From the NCBI GenBank assembly GCA_032622095.1, contig CP136065.1:245025474-245089473 (forward strand): a DNA stretch of 64,000 bases, written 5' to 3'. Shown here one piece after another: positions 14,543 through 30,800 of this stretch. A model generated the notes under the pieces. The model did no database searches. It worked only from the letters and a program-made list of their open reading frames with translations, and was not told the DNA's origin. Both the position numbers and the translations under genes were made by a program. The stretch comes from Siphonodentalium dalli (Eukaryota > Mollusca > Scaphopoda > Gadilida > Siphonodentaliidae). Position 1 is the first letter of the stretch. The number at the start of each line of letters is the position of its first letter.

Positions 14543-16492
14543 AATGATAGTTCATCTATAATATTATATAAAACGTGTTAGGAATGATAGTTCATCTATA
14601 ATATTATATAAACGTGTTAGGAATGATAGTTCATCTATAATATTATATATAACGTGTTAGGAATGATAGATCATCTATAATATTATATATATTCCTGATA
14701 GGAATGATAGTTCATCTATAATATTATATAAAACGTGTTAGGAATGATAGTTCATCTATAATATTATATAAAACGTGGTTAGGAATGATAGTTCATCTTT
14801 AATATTATATAAAACGTGTCAGGAATGATAGATCATCTATAATATTATATAAAACGTGTTAGGAATGATAGTTCATCTATAATATTATATAAAACGTGTT
14901 AGGAATGATAGATCATCTTTAATATTATATAAAACGTGTTAGGAATGATAGCTCATTTATAATATTATATAAAACGTGTTAGGAATGATAGTTCATCTAT
15001 AATATTATATAAAACGTGTTGGGAATGATAGTTCATTTATAAAATTATATAAAACGTGGTTAGGAATGATAGTTCATCTATAATATTATATAAAACGTGT
15101 TGGGAATGATAGATCATCTTTAATATTATATAAAACGTGTTAGGAATGATAGTTCATCTTTAATATTATATAAAACGTGTTAGGGAATGATAGATCATCT
15201 TTAATATTATATAAAACGTGTTAGGAATGATAGCTCATTTATAATATTATATATATTCCTGATAAGAATGATAGTTCATCTTTAATATTATATAAAACGT
15301 GTGTTAGGAATGATAGTTCATTTATAATATTATATAAAACGTGTTAGGAATGATAGTTCATCTATAATATTATATAAAACGTGTTGGGAATGATAGATCA
15401 TCTTTAATATTATATAAAACGTGTTAGGAATGATAGTTCATCTTTAATATTATATAAAACGTGTAGGAATGATAGATCATCTTTAATATTATATAAAACG
15501 TGTCAGGAATGATAGATCATCTTTAATATTATATAAAACGTGTCAGGAATGATAGATCATCTATAATATTATATAAAACGTGTCAGGAATGATAGGATCA
15601 TCTTTAATATTATATAAAACGTGTCAGGAATGATAGATCATCTATAATATTATATATATTCCTGATAGGAATGATAGTTCATCTATAATATTATATAAAA
15701 CGTGTTAGGAATGATAGATCATCTTTAAAATTATATAAAACGTGTTAGGAATGATAGTTCCATCTATAATATTATATATATTCCTGATAGGAATGATAGT
15801 TCATCTATAATATTATATAAAACCTGTTAGGAATGATAGATCATCTTTAAAATTATATAAAACGTGTTAGGAATGATAGTTCATCTTTAATATTATATAA
15901 AACGTGTTAGGAATGATAGTTCATCTATAATATTATATAAAACGTGTTAGGAATGATAGTTCATCTATAATATTATATAAAACGTGTTAGGAATGATAGA
16001 TTCATCTATAATATTATATAAAACGTGTTAGGAATGATAGTTCATCTATAATATTATATAAAACGTGTTAGGAATGATAGTTCATCTATAATATTATATA
16101 AAACGTGTTAGGAATGATAGTTCATCTATAATATTATATAAAACGTGTTAGGAATGATAGATCATCTTTAATATTATATAAAACGTGTTAGGAATGATAG
16201 CTCATTTATAATATTATATATATTCCTGATAGGAATGATAGTTCATCTATAATATTATATAAAACGTGTTAGGAATGATAGTTCATCTATAATATTATAT
16301 AAAACGTGTTAGGAATGATAGTTCATCTATAATATTATATAAAACGTGTCAGGAATGATAGTTCATCTATAATATTATATATATTCCTAATAGGAATGAT
16401 AGTTCATCTATAATATTATATAAAACGTGTTAGGAATGATAGTTCATCTATAATATTATTATATTCCTGATAGGAATGATAGTTCATCTATA
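14532..16492 (-). repeat. Satellite array, block 4 (inverted)
   Basis: These are inverted monomers, seen on the plus strand as 'AGGAATGATAGTTCATC' followed by 'TATAATATTATATAAAACG'. The order of variants mirrors block 3 step by step, including GTCAGG, GATC with CTTTAATA, and 'AGCTCATTTATAATA'. There are many singleton differences such as 'CGTGGTTAGG', 'GTTAGGGAATG', 'ACGTGTGTTAGG' and 'GATAGGATCATC'. Most are one-base insertions that the mirror arm lacks. Confidence 0.96.
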
Positions 16493-17001
16493 TAAGGATT
16501 AACTGTCATGTGGACTGTTTTTATGGAGATGTAACGGTGAGGTAAGTGGACATAATCTTGTGTAAAACCCGAAGGGTTTTACATACAAGTTATGTCCACT
16601 TACCTCACTGTTACATCTCCATAAAAATAGTCCACATGACAGTTAATCCTTATATTTATATACATTTAGCGAAAAGCCACTTTTGTAAATATATTTAAAT
16701 CGAAAAGTGTTATCGTGACAAGATCAGCCCAAAATACCCAATAGCACCTTGGCAAAAGTTAATAGGAACAATTTCTCTTCATGTTGAAACCCGATGATGT
16801 ATTAAGTCAATCCTGCGCGAGTCCAAATGCGCCCAAAACATTACGCGTTCGTCTTTCCAAACCTAATGACGTATCGATGGTGTTATTAGCTTGGTGTTAT
16901 GACGCGTTACGCATTCACCGAGAAATAACTGCAAACTAGCCACGTGGGCGCCCGACCAATCAGAATGCTGGATTTAGTGATGACAACACTTAGTGTGTAA
17001 A
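16493..17001 (-). repeat. Satellite-embedded spacer, copy 3 (inverted)
   Basis: The spacer in reverse orientation, at the position mirroring copy 2 about the palindrome centre. It has the majority base at both diagnostic SNPs, like copy 2. It also carries several singleton indels: an extra base in 'CATAATCTTGTG', a lost C in 'ATAGCACCTTGG', an extra A in 'GCAAACTAGCC' and an extra C in 'GCGCCCGACC'. The hairpin occupies about 16,490-16,655. The minus-strand frame open in copies 5 and 6 lies on the plus strand here and is broken by the extra A. Confidence 0.94.
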
Positions 17002-20000
17002 TATAATATTATATAAAACGTGTTGGAATGATAGTTCATCCATAATATTATATAAAACGTGTTAGGAATGATAGTTCATCTATAATATTATATAAAACAT
17101 GTTAGGAATGATAGTTCATCTTTAATATTATATAAAACGTGTTAGGAATGATAGTTCATCTATAATATTATATAAAACGTGTTAGGAATGATAGATGATC
17201 TTTAATATTAATATAAAACGTGTCAGGAATGATAGTTCATCTATAATATTATATAAAACGTGTCAGGAATGATAGTTCATCTATAATATTATATATATTC
17301 CTAATAGGAATGATAGTTCATCTATAATATTATATAAAACGTGTTAGGAATGATAGATCATCTTTAATATTATAATAAAACGTGTTAGGAATGATAGATC
17401 ATCTATAATATTATATATAACGTGTTAGGAATGATAGTTCATCTATAATATTATATAAAACGTGTTAGGAATGATAGTTCATCTATAATATTATATAAAA
17501 CGTGTTAGGAATGATAGATCATCTTTAATATTATATAAAACGTGTCAGGAATGATAGGTTCATCTATAATATTATATAAAACGATGTCCGGAATGATAGA
17601 TCATCTTTTAATATTATATAAAACGTGTTAGGAATGATAGTTCATCTATAATATTATATAAAACGTGTTAGGAATGATAGATCATCTTTAATATTATATA
17701 AAACGTGTCAGGAATGATAGTTCATCTATAATATTATATATATTCCTGATAGGAATGATAGTTCATCTATAATATTATATAAAACGTGTTAGGAATGATA
17801 GTTCATCTATAATATTATATAAAACGTGTTAGGAATGATAGTTCCATCTATAATATTATATATATTCCTGATAGGAATGATAGTTCATCTATAATATTAT
17901 ATAAAACGTGTTAGGAATGATAGATCATCTTTAAATTATATAAAACGTGTTAGGAATGATAGATTCATCTTTAATATTATATAAAACGTGTCAGGAATGA
18001 TAGTTCATCTATAATATTATGTATATTCCTGATAGGAATGATAGTTCATCTATAATATTATATAAAACGTGTTAGGAATGATAGATCATCTTTAATATTA
18101 TATAAAACGTGTTAGGAATGATAGTTCATCTATAATATTATATATATTCCTGATAGGAATGATAGTTCATCTATAAATATTATATAAAACGTGTTAGGAA
18201 TGATAGATCATCTTTAATATTATATAAAACGTGTTAGGAATGATAGTTCATCTATAATATTATATAAAACGTGTTAGGAATGATAGATCATCTATAATAT
18301 TATATAAAACGTGTTAGGAATGATAGTTCATCTATAATATTATATATAACGTGTTAGAATGATAGATCATCTATAAAATATTATATATAACGTGTCAGGA
18401 ATGATAGATCATCTTTAATATTATATAAAACATGTTAGGAATGATAGTTCATCTATAATATTATATATATTCCTGATAGGAATGATAGTTCATCTATAAT
18501 ATTATATAAAACGTGGTCAGGAATGATAGTTCATCTATAATATTATATAAAACGTGTTAGGAATGATAGATCATCTATAATATATATAACGTGTAGGAAT
18601 GATAGATCATCTATAATATTATATAAAACGTGTCAGGAATGATAGATCATCTTTAATATTATATAAAACATGTTAGGAATGATAGTTCATCTATAATATT
18701 ATATAAAACGTGTTAGGAATGATAGATCATCTATAATATTAATATATATTCCTGATAGGAATGATAGTTCATCTATAATATTATATAAAACGTGTTAGGA
18801 ATGATAGATCATCTATAATATTATATATATTCCTGATAGGAATGATAGTTCATCTATAATATTATATAAAACGTGTTAGGAATGATAGTTCATCTATAAA
18901 TTATATATATTCCTGATAGGAATGATAGTTCATATTTAATATTATATAAAACGTGTTAGGAATGATAGTTCATCTATAATATTATATATATTCCTGATAG
19001 GAATGATAGTTCATCTATAATATTATATAAAACGTGTCAGGAATGATAGTTCATCTATAATATTATATAAAACGTGTTAGGAATGATAGATCAATCTATA
19101 AAATTATATATAACGTGTTAGGAATGATAGATCATCTATAATATTATAATAAAACGTGGTCAGGAATGATAGATCATCTTTAATATTATATAAAACATGT
19201 TAGGAATGATAGTTCATCTATAATATTATATAAAACGTGTTAGGAATGATAGATCATCTTAATATTATATAAAACGTGTTAGGAATGATAGATCATCTAT
19301 AATATTATATATATTCCTGATAGGAATGATAGTTCATCTATAATATTATATAAAACGTGTTAGGAATGATAGATCATCTATAATATTATATAAAACGTGT
19401 TAGGAATGATAGTTCATCTATAATATTATATAAAACGTGTTAGGAATGATAGTTCATCTATAATATTATATAAAACGTGTTAGGAATGATAGATCATCTA
19501 TAAATATTATATAAAACGTGTTAGGAATGATAGTTCATCTATAATATTATACTAAACGTGTTAGGAATGATAGTTCATCTATAATATTATATAAAACGTG
19601 TTAGGAATGATAGATCATCTATAATATTATATAAAACGTGTTAGGAATGATAGTTCATCTATAATATTATATAAAACGTGTTAGGAATGATAGTTCATCT
19701 ATAATATTATATAAAACGTGTTAGGAATGATAGATCATCTATAATATTATATAAAACGTGTTAGGGAATGATAGTTCATCTATAATATTATATAAAACGT
19801 GTTAGGAATGATAGTTCATCTATAATATTATATAAAACGTGTTAGGAATGATAGTTCATCTATAATATTATATATAACGTGTTAGGAATGATAGATCATC
19901 TATAATATTATATATATTCCTGATAGGAATGATAGTTCATCTATAATATTATATAAAACGTGTTAGGAATGATAGTTCATCTATAATATTATATAAAACG

Positions 20001-21317
20001 TGTTAGGAATGATAGTTCATCTTTAATATTATATAAAACGTGTCAGGAATGATAGATCATCTATAATATTATATATATTCCTGATAAGAATGATAGTTCA
20101 TCTTTAATATTATATAAAACGTGTTAGGAATGATAGTTCATTTATAATATTATATAAAACGTGTTAGGAATGATAGTTCATCTATAATATTATATAAAAC
20201 GTGTTGGGAATGATAGATCATCTTTAATATTATATAAAACGTGTTAGGAATGATAGTTCATCTTTAATATTATATAAAACGTGTTAGAATGATAGATCAT
20301 CTTTAATATTATATAAAACGTTGTCAGGAATGATAGATCATCTTTAATATTATATAAAACGTGTCAGGAATGATAGATCATCTATAATATTATATAAAAC
20401 GTGTCAGGAATGATAGATCATCTTTAATATTATATAAAACGTGTCAGGAATGATAGATCATCTATAATATTATATATTCCTGATAGGAATGATAGTTCAT
20501 CTTATAATATTATATAAAACGTGTTAGGAATTATAGATCATCTTTAAATTATATAAAACGTTGGTTAGGAATGATAGTTCATCTATAATATTATATATAT
20601 TCCTGATAGGAATGATAGTTCATCTATAATATTATATAAAACCTGTTAGGAATGATAGATCATCTTTAAAATTATATAAAACGTGCTTAGGAATGATAGT
20701 TCATCTTTAATATTATATAAAACGTGTTAGGAATGTTAGTTCATCTATAATATTATATAAAACGTGTTAGGAATGATAGTTCATCTATAATATTATATAA
20801 AACGTGTTAGGAATGATAGTTCATCTATAATATTATATAAAACGTGTTAGGAATGATAGTTCATCTATAATATTATATAAAACGTGTTAGGAATGATAGT
20901 TCATCTATAATATTATATAAAACGTGTTTAGGAATGATAGTTCATCTATAAATATTATATAAAACGTGTTAGGAATGATAGATCATCTTTAATATTATAT
21001 AAAACGTGTTAGGAATGATAGCTCATTTATAATATTATATATATTCCTGATAGGAATGATAGTTTCATCTATAATATTATATAAAACGTGTTAGGAATGA
21101 TAGTTCATCTATAATTATTATATAAAACGTGTTAGGAATGATAGTTCATCTATAATATTATATAAAACGTGTCAGGAATGATAGTTCATCTATAATATTA
21201 TATATATTCCTAATAGGAATGATAGTTCATCTATAATATTATATAAAACCGTGTTAGGAATGATAGTTCATCTATAATATTATATATATTCCTGATAGGA
21301 ATGATAGTTCATCTATA
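17002..21317 (-). repeat. Satellite array, block 5 (inverted)
   Basis: Inverted monomers fill the interval between spacers 3 and 4 and mirror block 2. The block opens with the 'GTTGGAATGATAGTTCATCC' monomer that always flanks the spacer. Trimer-type runs of GTTC, GTTC, GATC are visible from about 19,330 to 19,750, the counterpart of 9,240-9,719. Indels are dense, for example 'GTAGGAAT' near 18,594, 'TATAATATATATAACG' near 18,578 and 'ACTAAACG' near 19,551. Confidence 0.96.
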
Positions 21318-21826
21318 TAAGGATTAACTGTCATGTGGGACTGTTTTTATGGAGATGTAACGGGTGAGGTAAGTGGACATAACTTGTGTAAAACCCGAAG
21401 GGTTTTTACATACAAGTTATGTCCACTTACCTCACTGTTACATCTCCATAAAAATAGTCCACATGACAGTTAATCCTTATATTTATATACATTTAGCGAA
21501 AAAGCCACTTTTGTAAATATATTTAAATCGAAAAGTGTATCGTCACAAGATCAGCCCAAAATACCCAATAGCACCCTTGGCAAAAGTTAATAGGAACAAT
21601 TTCTCTTCATGTTGAAACCCGATGATGTATTAAGTCAATCCTGCGCGAGTCCAAATGCGCCCAAAACATTACGCGTTCGTCTTTCCAAACCTAATGACGT
21701 ATCGATGTGTAATTAGCTTGGTGTTATGACGCGTTACGCATTCACCGAGAAATAACTGCAACTAGCCACGTGGGCGCCGACCAATCAGAATGCTGGATTT
21801 AGTGATGACAACACTTAGTGTGTAAA
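21318..21826 (-). repeat. Satellite-embedded spacer, copy 4 (inverted)
   Basis: A reverse-orientation copy mirroring copy 1. It shares both private substitutions of copy 1: 'GTGTAATTAGC' (minority base, makes a stop) and 'TATCGTCACAAG'. This is the strongest evidence that arms 1-14,516 and 14,532 onward are copies of the same sequence. It also has singleton insertions: an extra G in 'GTGGGACTG', in 'ACGGGTGAGG' and in the loop-side T-run. The hairpin occupies about 21,315-21,482. Confidence 0.95.
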
Positions 21827-24800
21827 TATAATATTATATAAAACGTGTTGGAATGATAGTTCATCCATAATATTATATAAAACGTGTTAGGAATGATAGT
21901 TCATCTATAATATTATATAAAACATGTTAGGAATGATAGATCATCTTTAATATTATATAAAACGTGTTAGGAATGATAGTTCATCTATAATATTATATAA
22001 AACGTGTTAGGAATGATAGATGATCTTTAATATTATATAAACCGTGTCAGGAATGATAGTTCATCTATAATATTATATAAAACGTGTCAGGAATGATAGT
22101 TCATCTATAATATTATATATATTCCTAATAGGAATGATAGTTCCATCTATAATATTATATAAAACGTGTTAGGAATGATAGATCATCTTTAATATTATAT
22201 AAAACGTGTTAGGAATGATAGATCATCTATAATATTATATAAAACGTGTTAGGAATGATAGTTCATCTATAATATTATATAAAACGTGTTAGGAATGATA
22301 GTTCAACTATAATATTATATAAAACGTGTTAGGAATGATAGATCATCTTTAATATTATATAAAACGTGTCAGGAATGATAGTTCATCTATAATATTATAT
22401 AAAACGTGTCCGGAATGATAGATCATCTTTAATATTATATAAAACGTGTTAGGAATGATAGTTCATCTATAATATTATATAAAACGTGTTAGGAATGATA
22501 GATCATCTTTAATATTATTATAAAACGTGTCAGGAATGATAGTTCATCTATAATATTATATATATTCCTGATAGGAATGATAGTTCATCTATAATATTAT
22601 ATAAAACGTGTTAGGAATGATAGTTCATCTATAATATTATATAAAACGTGTTAGGAATGATAGTTCATCTATAATATTATATATATTCCTGATAGGAATG
22701 ATAGTTCATCTATAATATTATATAAAACGTGTTAGGAATGATAGATCATCTTTTAAAATTATATAAAACGTGTTAGGAATGATAGATCATCTTTAATATT
22801 ATATAAAACGTGTCAGGAATGATAGTTCATCTATAATATTATGTATATTCCTGATAGGAATGATAGTTCATCTATAATATTATATAAAACGTGTTAGGAA
22901 TGATAGATCATCTTTAATATTATATAAAACCGTGTTAGGAATGATAGTTCATCTATAATATTATATATATTCCTGATAGGAATGATAGTTCATCTATAAT
23001 ATTATATAAAACGTGTTAGGAATGATAGATCATCTTTAATATTATATAAAACGTGTTAGGAATGATAGTTCATCTATAATAATTATATAAAACGTGTTAG
23101 GAATGATAGATCATCTATAATATTATATAAACGTGTTAGGAATGATAGTTCATCTATAATATTATATATAACGTGTTAGGAATGATAGATCATCTATAAT
23201 ATTATATAAAACGTGTCAGGAATGATAGATCATCTTTAATATTATATAAAACATGTTAGGAATGATAGTTCATCTATAATATTATATAAAACGTGTTAGG
23301 AATGATAGATCATCTTTAATATTATATAAAACGTGTTAGAGAATGATAGATCATCTATAATATTATATATATTCCTGATAGGAATGATAGTTCATCTATA
23401 ATATTATATAAAACGTGTTAGGAATGATAGTTCATCTATAATATTATATATATTCCTGATAGGAATGATAGTTCATCTATAATATTATATAAAACGTGTT
23501 AGGAATGATAGTTCATCTATAATATTATATAAAACGTGTTAGGAATGATAGTTCATCTATAATATTATATAAAACGTGTTAGGAATGATAGTTCATCTAT
23601 AATATTATATATATTCCTGATAGGAATGATAGTTCATCTATAATATTATATAAAACGTGTTAGGAATGATAGTTCATCTATAATATTATATAAAACGTGT
23701 TAGGAATGATAGATCATCTTTAATATTATATAAACGTGTTAGGAATGATAGTTCATCTATAATATTATATATAACGTGTTAGGAATGATAGATCATCTAT
23801 AATATTATATAAAACGTGGTCAGGAATGATAGATCATCTTTAATATTATATAAAACATGTTAGGAATGATAGTTCATCTATAATATTATATAAAACGTGT
23901 TAGGAATGATAGATCATCTTTAATATTATATAAAACGTAGTTAGGGAATGATAGATCATCTATAATATTATATATATTCCTGATAGGAATGATAGTTCAT
24001 CTATAATATTATATATATTCCTGATAGGAATGATAGTTCATCTATAATATTATATAAAACGTGTTAGGAATGATAGTTCATCTATAATATTATATATATT
24101 CCTGATAGGAATGATAGTTCATATTTAATATTATTATAAAACGTGTTAGGAATGATAGTTCATCTATAATATTATATATATTCCTGATAGGAATGATAGT
24201 TCATCTATAATATTATATAAAACGTGTCAGGGAATGATAGTTCATCTATAATATTATATAAAACGTGTTTAGGAATGATAGATCATCTATAATATTATAT
24301 ATAACGTGTTAGGATTGATAGATCATCTATAATATTATATAAAACGTGTCAGGAATGATAGATCATCTTTAATATTATATAAAACATGTTAGGAATGATA
24401 GTTCACTCTATAATATTATATAAAACGTGTTAGGAATGATAGATCAATCTTTAATATTATATAAAACGTGTTAGGAATGATAGATCATCTATAATATTAT
24501 ATATATTCCTGATAGGAATGATAGTTCATCTATAATATTATATAAAACGTAGTTAGGAATGATAGATCATCTATAATATTATATATATTCCCTGATAGGA
24601 ATGATAGTTCATCTATAATATCATATAAAACGTGTTAGGAATGATAGTTCATCTATAATATTATATATATTCCTGATAGGAATGATAGTTCATATTTAAT
24701 ATTATATAAAACGTGTTAGGAATGATAGTTCATCTATAATATTATATATATTCCTGATAGGAATGATAGTTCATCTATAATATTATATAAAACGTAGTCA

Positions 24801-27800
24801 GGAATGATAGTTCATCTATAATATTATATAAAACGTGTTAGGAATGATAGATCATCTATAATATTATATATAACGTGTTAGGAATGATAGATCATCTATA
24901 ATATAATATAAAACGTGTCAGGAATGATAGATCATCTTTAATATTATATTAAAACATGTTAGGAATGATAGTTCATCTATAATATTATATAAAACGTGTT
25001 AGGAATGATAGATCATCTTTAATATTAATATAAAACGTGTTAGGAATGATAGATCATCTATAATATTATATATATTCCTGATAGGAATGATAGTTCATCT
25101 ATAATATTATATAAAACGTGTTAGGAATGATAGATCATCTAGTAATATTATATAAAACGTGTTAGGAATGATAGTTCATCTATAATATTATATAAAACGT
25201 GTTAGGAATGATAGTTCATCTATAATATTATATAAAACGTGTTAGGAATGATAGATCATCTATAATATTATATAAAACGTGTTAGGAATGATAGTTCATC
25301 TATAATATTATATAAAACGTGTTAGGAATGATAGTTCATCTATAATATTATATAAAACGTGTTAGGAATGATAGTTCATCTATAATATTATATAAAACGT
25401 GTTAGGAATGATAGATCATCTTTAAATATTATATAAAACGTGTCAGGAATGATAGTTCATCTATAATATTATATAAAACGTGTCCGGAATGATAGATCAT
25501 CTTTAATATTATATAAAACGTGGTTAGGAATGATAGTTCATCTATAATATTATATAAAACGTGTTAGGAATGATAGATCATCTTTAATATTATATAAAAC
25601 GTGTCAGGAATGATAGTTCATCTATAATATTATATATATTCCTGATAGGAATGATAGTTCATCTATAATATTATATAAAACGTGTTAGGAATGATAGTTC
25701 ATCTATAATATTATATAAAACGTGTTAGGAATGATAGTTCATCTATAATATTATATATATTCCTGATAGGAATGATAGTTCATCTATAATATTATATAAA
25801 AACGTGTTAGGAATGATAGATCATCTTTAAAATTATATAAAACGTGTTAGGAATGATAGATCATCTTTAATATTATATAAAACGTGTCAGGAATGATAGT
25901 TCATCTATAATATTATGTATATTCCTTGATAGGAATGATAGTTCATCTATAATATTATATAAAACGTGTTAGAATGATAGATCATCTTTAATATTATATA
26001 AAACGTGTTAGGAATGATAGTTCATCTATAATATTATATATATTCCTGATAGGAATGATAGTTCATCTATAATATTATATAAAACGTGTTAGGAATGATA
26101 GATCATCTTTAATAATTATATAAAACGTGTTAGGAATGATAGTTCATCTATAATATTATATAAAACGTGTTAGGAATGATAGATCATCTATAATATTATA
26201 TAAAACGTGTTAGGAATGATAGTTCATCTATAATATTATATATAACGTGTTAGGTAATGATAGATCATCTATAATATTATATAAAACGTGTCAGGAATGA
26301 TAGATCATCTTTAATATTATATAAAACATGTTAGAATGATAGTTCATCTATAATATTATATAAAACGTGTTAGGAATGATAGATCATCTTTAATATTATA
26401 TAAAACGTGTTAGGAATGATAGATCATCTATAATATTATATATATTCCTGATAGGAATGATAGTTCATCTATAATATTATATAAAAACGTGTAGGAATGC
26501 ATAGTTCATCTATAATATTATATATAATTCCTGATAGGAATGATAGTTCATCTATAATATTATATAAAACGTGGTTAGGAATGATAGTTCATCTATAATA
26601 TTATATAAAACGTGTTAGGAATGATAGTTCATCTATAATATTATATAAAACGTGTTAGGAATGATAGTTCATCTATAATATTATATATATTCCTGATAGG
26701 AATGATAGTTCATCTATAATATTATATAAAACGTGTTAGGAATGATAGTTCATCTATAATATTATATAAAACGTGTTAGGAATGATAGATCATCTTTAAT
26801 ATTATATAAAACGTGTTAGGAATGATAGTTCATCGTATACTATTATATATAACGTGTTAGGAATGATAGATCATCTATAATATTATATAAAACGTGTCAG
26901 GAATGATAGATCATCTTTAATATTATATAAAACATGTTAGGAATGATAGTTCATCTATAATATTATATAAAACGTGTTAGGAATGATAGATCATCTTTAA
27001 TATTATATAAAACGTGTTAGGAATGATAGATCATCTATAATATTATATATATTCCTGATAGGAATGATAGTTCATCTATAATATTATATATATTCCTGAT
27101 AGGAATGATAGTTCATCTATAATATTATATAAAACGTGTTAGGAATGATAGTTCATCTATAATATTATTATATTCCTGATAGGAATGATAGTTCATATTT
27201 TAATATTATATAAAACGTGTTAGGAATGATAGTTCATCTATATATTATATATATTCCTGATAGGAATGATAGTTCATCTATAATATTATATAAAACGTGT
27301 CAGGAATGATAGTTCATCTATAATATTATATAAAACGTGTTAGGAATGATAGATCATCTATAATATTATATATAACGTGTTAGGAATGATAGATCATCTA
27401 TAATATTATATAAAACGTGTCAGGAATGATAGATCATCTTTAATATTATATAAAACATGTTAGGAATGATAGTTCATCTATAATATTATATAAAACGTGT
27501 TAGGAATGATAGATCATCTTTAATATTATATAAAACGTGTTAGGAATGATAGATCATCTATAATATTATATATATTCCTGATAGGAATGATAGTTCATCT
27601 ATAATATTATATAAAACGTGTTAGGAATGATAGATCATCTATAATATTATATATATTCCTGATAGGAATGATAGTTCATCTATAATATCATATAAAACGT
27701 GTTAGGAATGATAGTTCATCTATAATAATATATATATTCCTGATAGGAATGATAGTTCATATTTAATATTATATAAAACGTGTTAGGAATGATAGTTCAT

Positions 27801-30800
27801 CTATAATATTATATATATTCCCTGATAGGAATGATAGTTCATCTATAATATTATATAAACGTAGTCAGGAATGATAGTTCATCTATAATATTATATAAAA
27901 CGTGTTTAGGAATGATAGATCATCTATAATATTATATATAACGTGTTAGGAATGATAGATCATCTATAATATTAATATAAAACGTGTCAGGATGATAGAT
28001 CATCTTTAATATTATATAAAACATGTTAGGAATGATAGTTCATCTATAATATTATATAAAACGTGTTAGGAATGATAGATCATCTTTAATATTATATAAA
28101 AACGTGTTAGGAATGATAGATCATCTATAATATTATATATATTCCTGATAGGAATGATAGTTCATCTATAATATTATATAAAACGTGTTAGGAATGATAG
28201 ATCATCTATAATATTATATAAAACGTGTTAGGAATGATAGTTCATCTATAATAATTATATAAAACGTGTTAGGAATGATAGTTCATCTATAATATTATAT
28301 AAAACGTGTTAGGAATGGATAGATCATCTATAATATTATATAAAAACGTGTTAGGAATGATAGTTCATCTATAATATTATATAAAACGTGTTAGGAATGA
28401 TAGTTCATCTATAATATTATATAAAACGTGTTAGGAATGATAGATCATCTATAATATATATAAAACGTGTTAGGAATGATAGTTCATCTATAATATTATA
28501 TAAAACGTGTTAGGAATGATAGTTCATCTATAATATTATATAAAACGTGTTAGGAAATGATAGATCATCTATAATATTATATAAAACGTGTTAGGAATGA
28601 TAGTTCATCTATAATATTATATAAAACGTGTTAGGAATGATAGTTCATCTATAATATTATATAAAACGTGTTAGGAATGATAGTTCATCTATAATATTAT
28701 ATAAAACGTGTTAGGAATGATAGTTCATCTATAATATTATATATATTCCTGATAGGAATGATAGTTCATCTATAATATTATATAAAACGTGTTAGGAATG
28801 ATAGTTCATCTATAATATTATATAAAACGTGTTAGGAATGATAGATCATCTTTAATATTATATAAAACGTGTTAGGAATGATAGTTCATCTATACTATTA
28901 TATATACGTGTTAGGAATGATAGATCATCTATAATATTATATAAAACGTGTCAGGAATGATAGATCATCTTTAATATTATATAAAACATGTTAGGAATGA
29001 TAGTTCATCTATAATATTATATAAAAACGTGTTTAGGAATGATAGATCATCTTTAATATTATATAAAACGTGTTAGGAATGATAGATCATCTATAATATT
29101 ATATATATTCCTGATAGGAATGATAGTTCATCTATAATATTATATATATTCCTGATAGGAATGATAGTTCATCTATAATATTATATAAAACGTGTTAGGA
29201 ATGATAGTTCATCTATAATATTATATAATATTCCTGATAGGAATGATAGTTCATATTTAATATTATATAAAACGTGTTAGGAATGATAGTTCATCTATAA
29301 TATTATATATATTCCTGATAGGAATGATAGTTCATCTATAATATTATATAAAACGTGTCAGGAATGATAGTTCATCTATAATATTATATAAAACGTGTTA
29401 GGAATGATAGATCATCTATAATATTATATATAAGCGTGTTAGGAATGATAGATCATCTATAATATTATATAAACGTGTCAGGAATGATAGATCATCTTTA
29501 ATATTATATAAAACATGTTAGGAATGATAGTTCATCTATAATATTATATAAAACGTGTTAGGAATGATAGATCATCTTTAATATTATATAAAACGTGTTA
29601 GGAATGATAGATCATCTATAATATTATATATATTCCTGATAGGAATGATAGTTCATCTATATATTATATTAAAACGTGTTAGGAATGATAGATCATCTAT
29701 AATATTATATATATTCCTGATAGGAATGATAGTTCATCTATAATATCATATAAAACGTGTTAGGAATGATAGTTCATCTATAATATTATATATATTCCTG
29801 ATAGGAATGATAGTTCATATTTAATATTATATAAAACGTGTTAGGAATGATAGTTCATCTATAATATTATATATATTCCTGATAGGAATGATAGTTCATC
29901 TATAATATTATATAAAACGTGTCAGGAATGATAGTTCATCTATAATATTATATAAAACGTGTTAGGAATGATAGATCATCTATAATATTATATATAACGT
30001 GTTTAGGAATGATAGATCATCTATAATATAATATAAAACGTGTCAGGAATGATAGATCATCTTTAATATTATATAAAACATGTTTAGGAATGATAGTTCA
30101 TCTATAATATTATATAAAACCGTGTTAGGAATGATAGATCATCTTTAATATTATATAAAACGTGTTAGGAATGATAGATCATCTATAATATTATATATAT
30201 TCCTGATAGGAATGATAGTTCATCTATAATATTATATAAAACGTGTTAGGAATGATAGATCATCTATAATATTATATAAAACGTGTTAGGAATGATAGTT
30301 CATCTATAATATTATATAAAACGTGTTAGGAATGATAGTTCATCTATAATATTATATAAAACGTGTTAGGAATGATAGATCATCTATAATATTATATAAA
30401 ACGTGTTAGGAATGATAGTTCATCTATAATATTATATAAAACGTGTTAGGAATGATAGTTCATCTATAATATTATATAAAACGTGTTAGGAATGATAGTT
30501 CATCTATAATATTATATAAAACGTGTTAGGAATGATAGATCATCTTTAATATTATATTAAAACGTGTCAGGAATGATAGTTTCATCTATAATATTATATA
30601 AAACGTGTCCGGAATGATAGATCATCCTTTAATATTATATAAAACGTTGTTAGGAATGATAGTTCATCTATAATATTATATAAAACGTGTTAGGAATGAT
30701 AGATCATCTTTAATATTATATAAAACGTGTCAGGAATGATAGTTTCATCTATAATATTATATATATTCCAGATAGGAATGATAGTTTCATCTATAATATT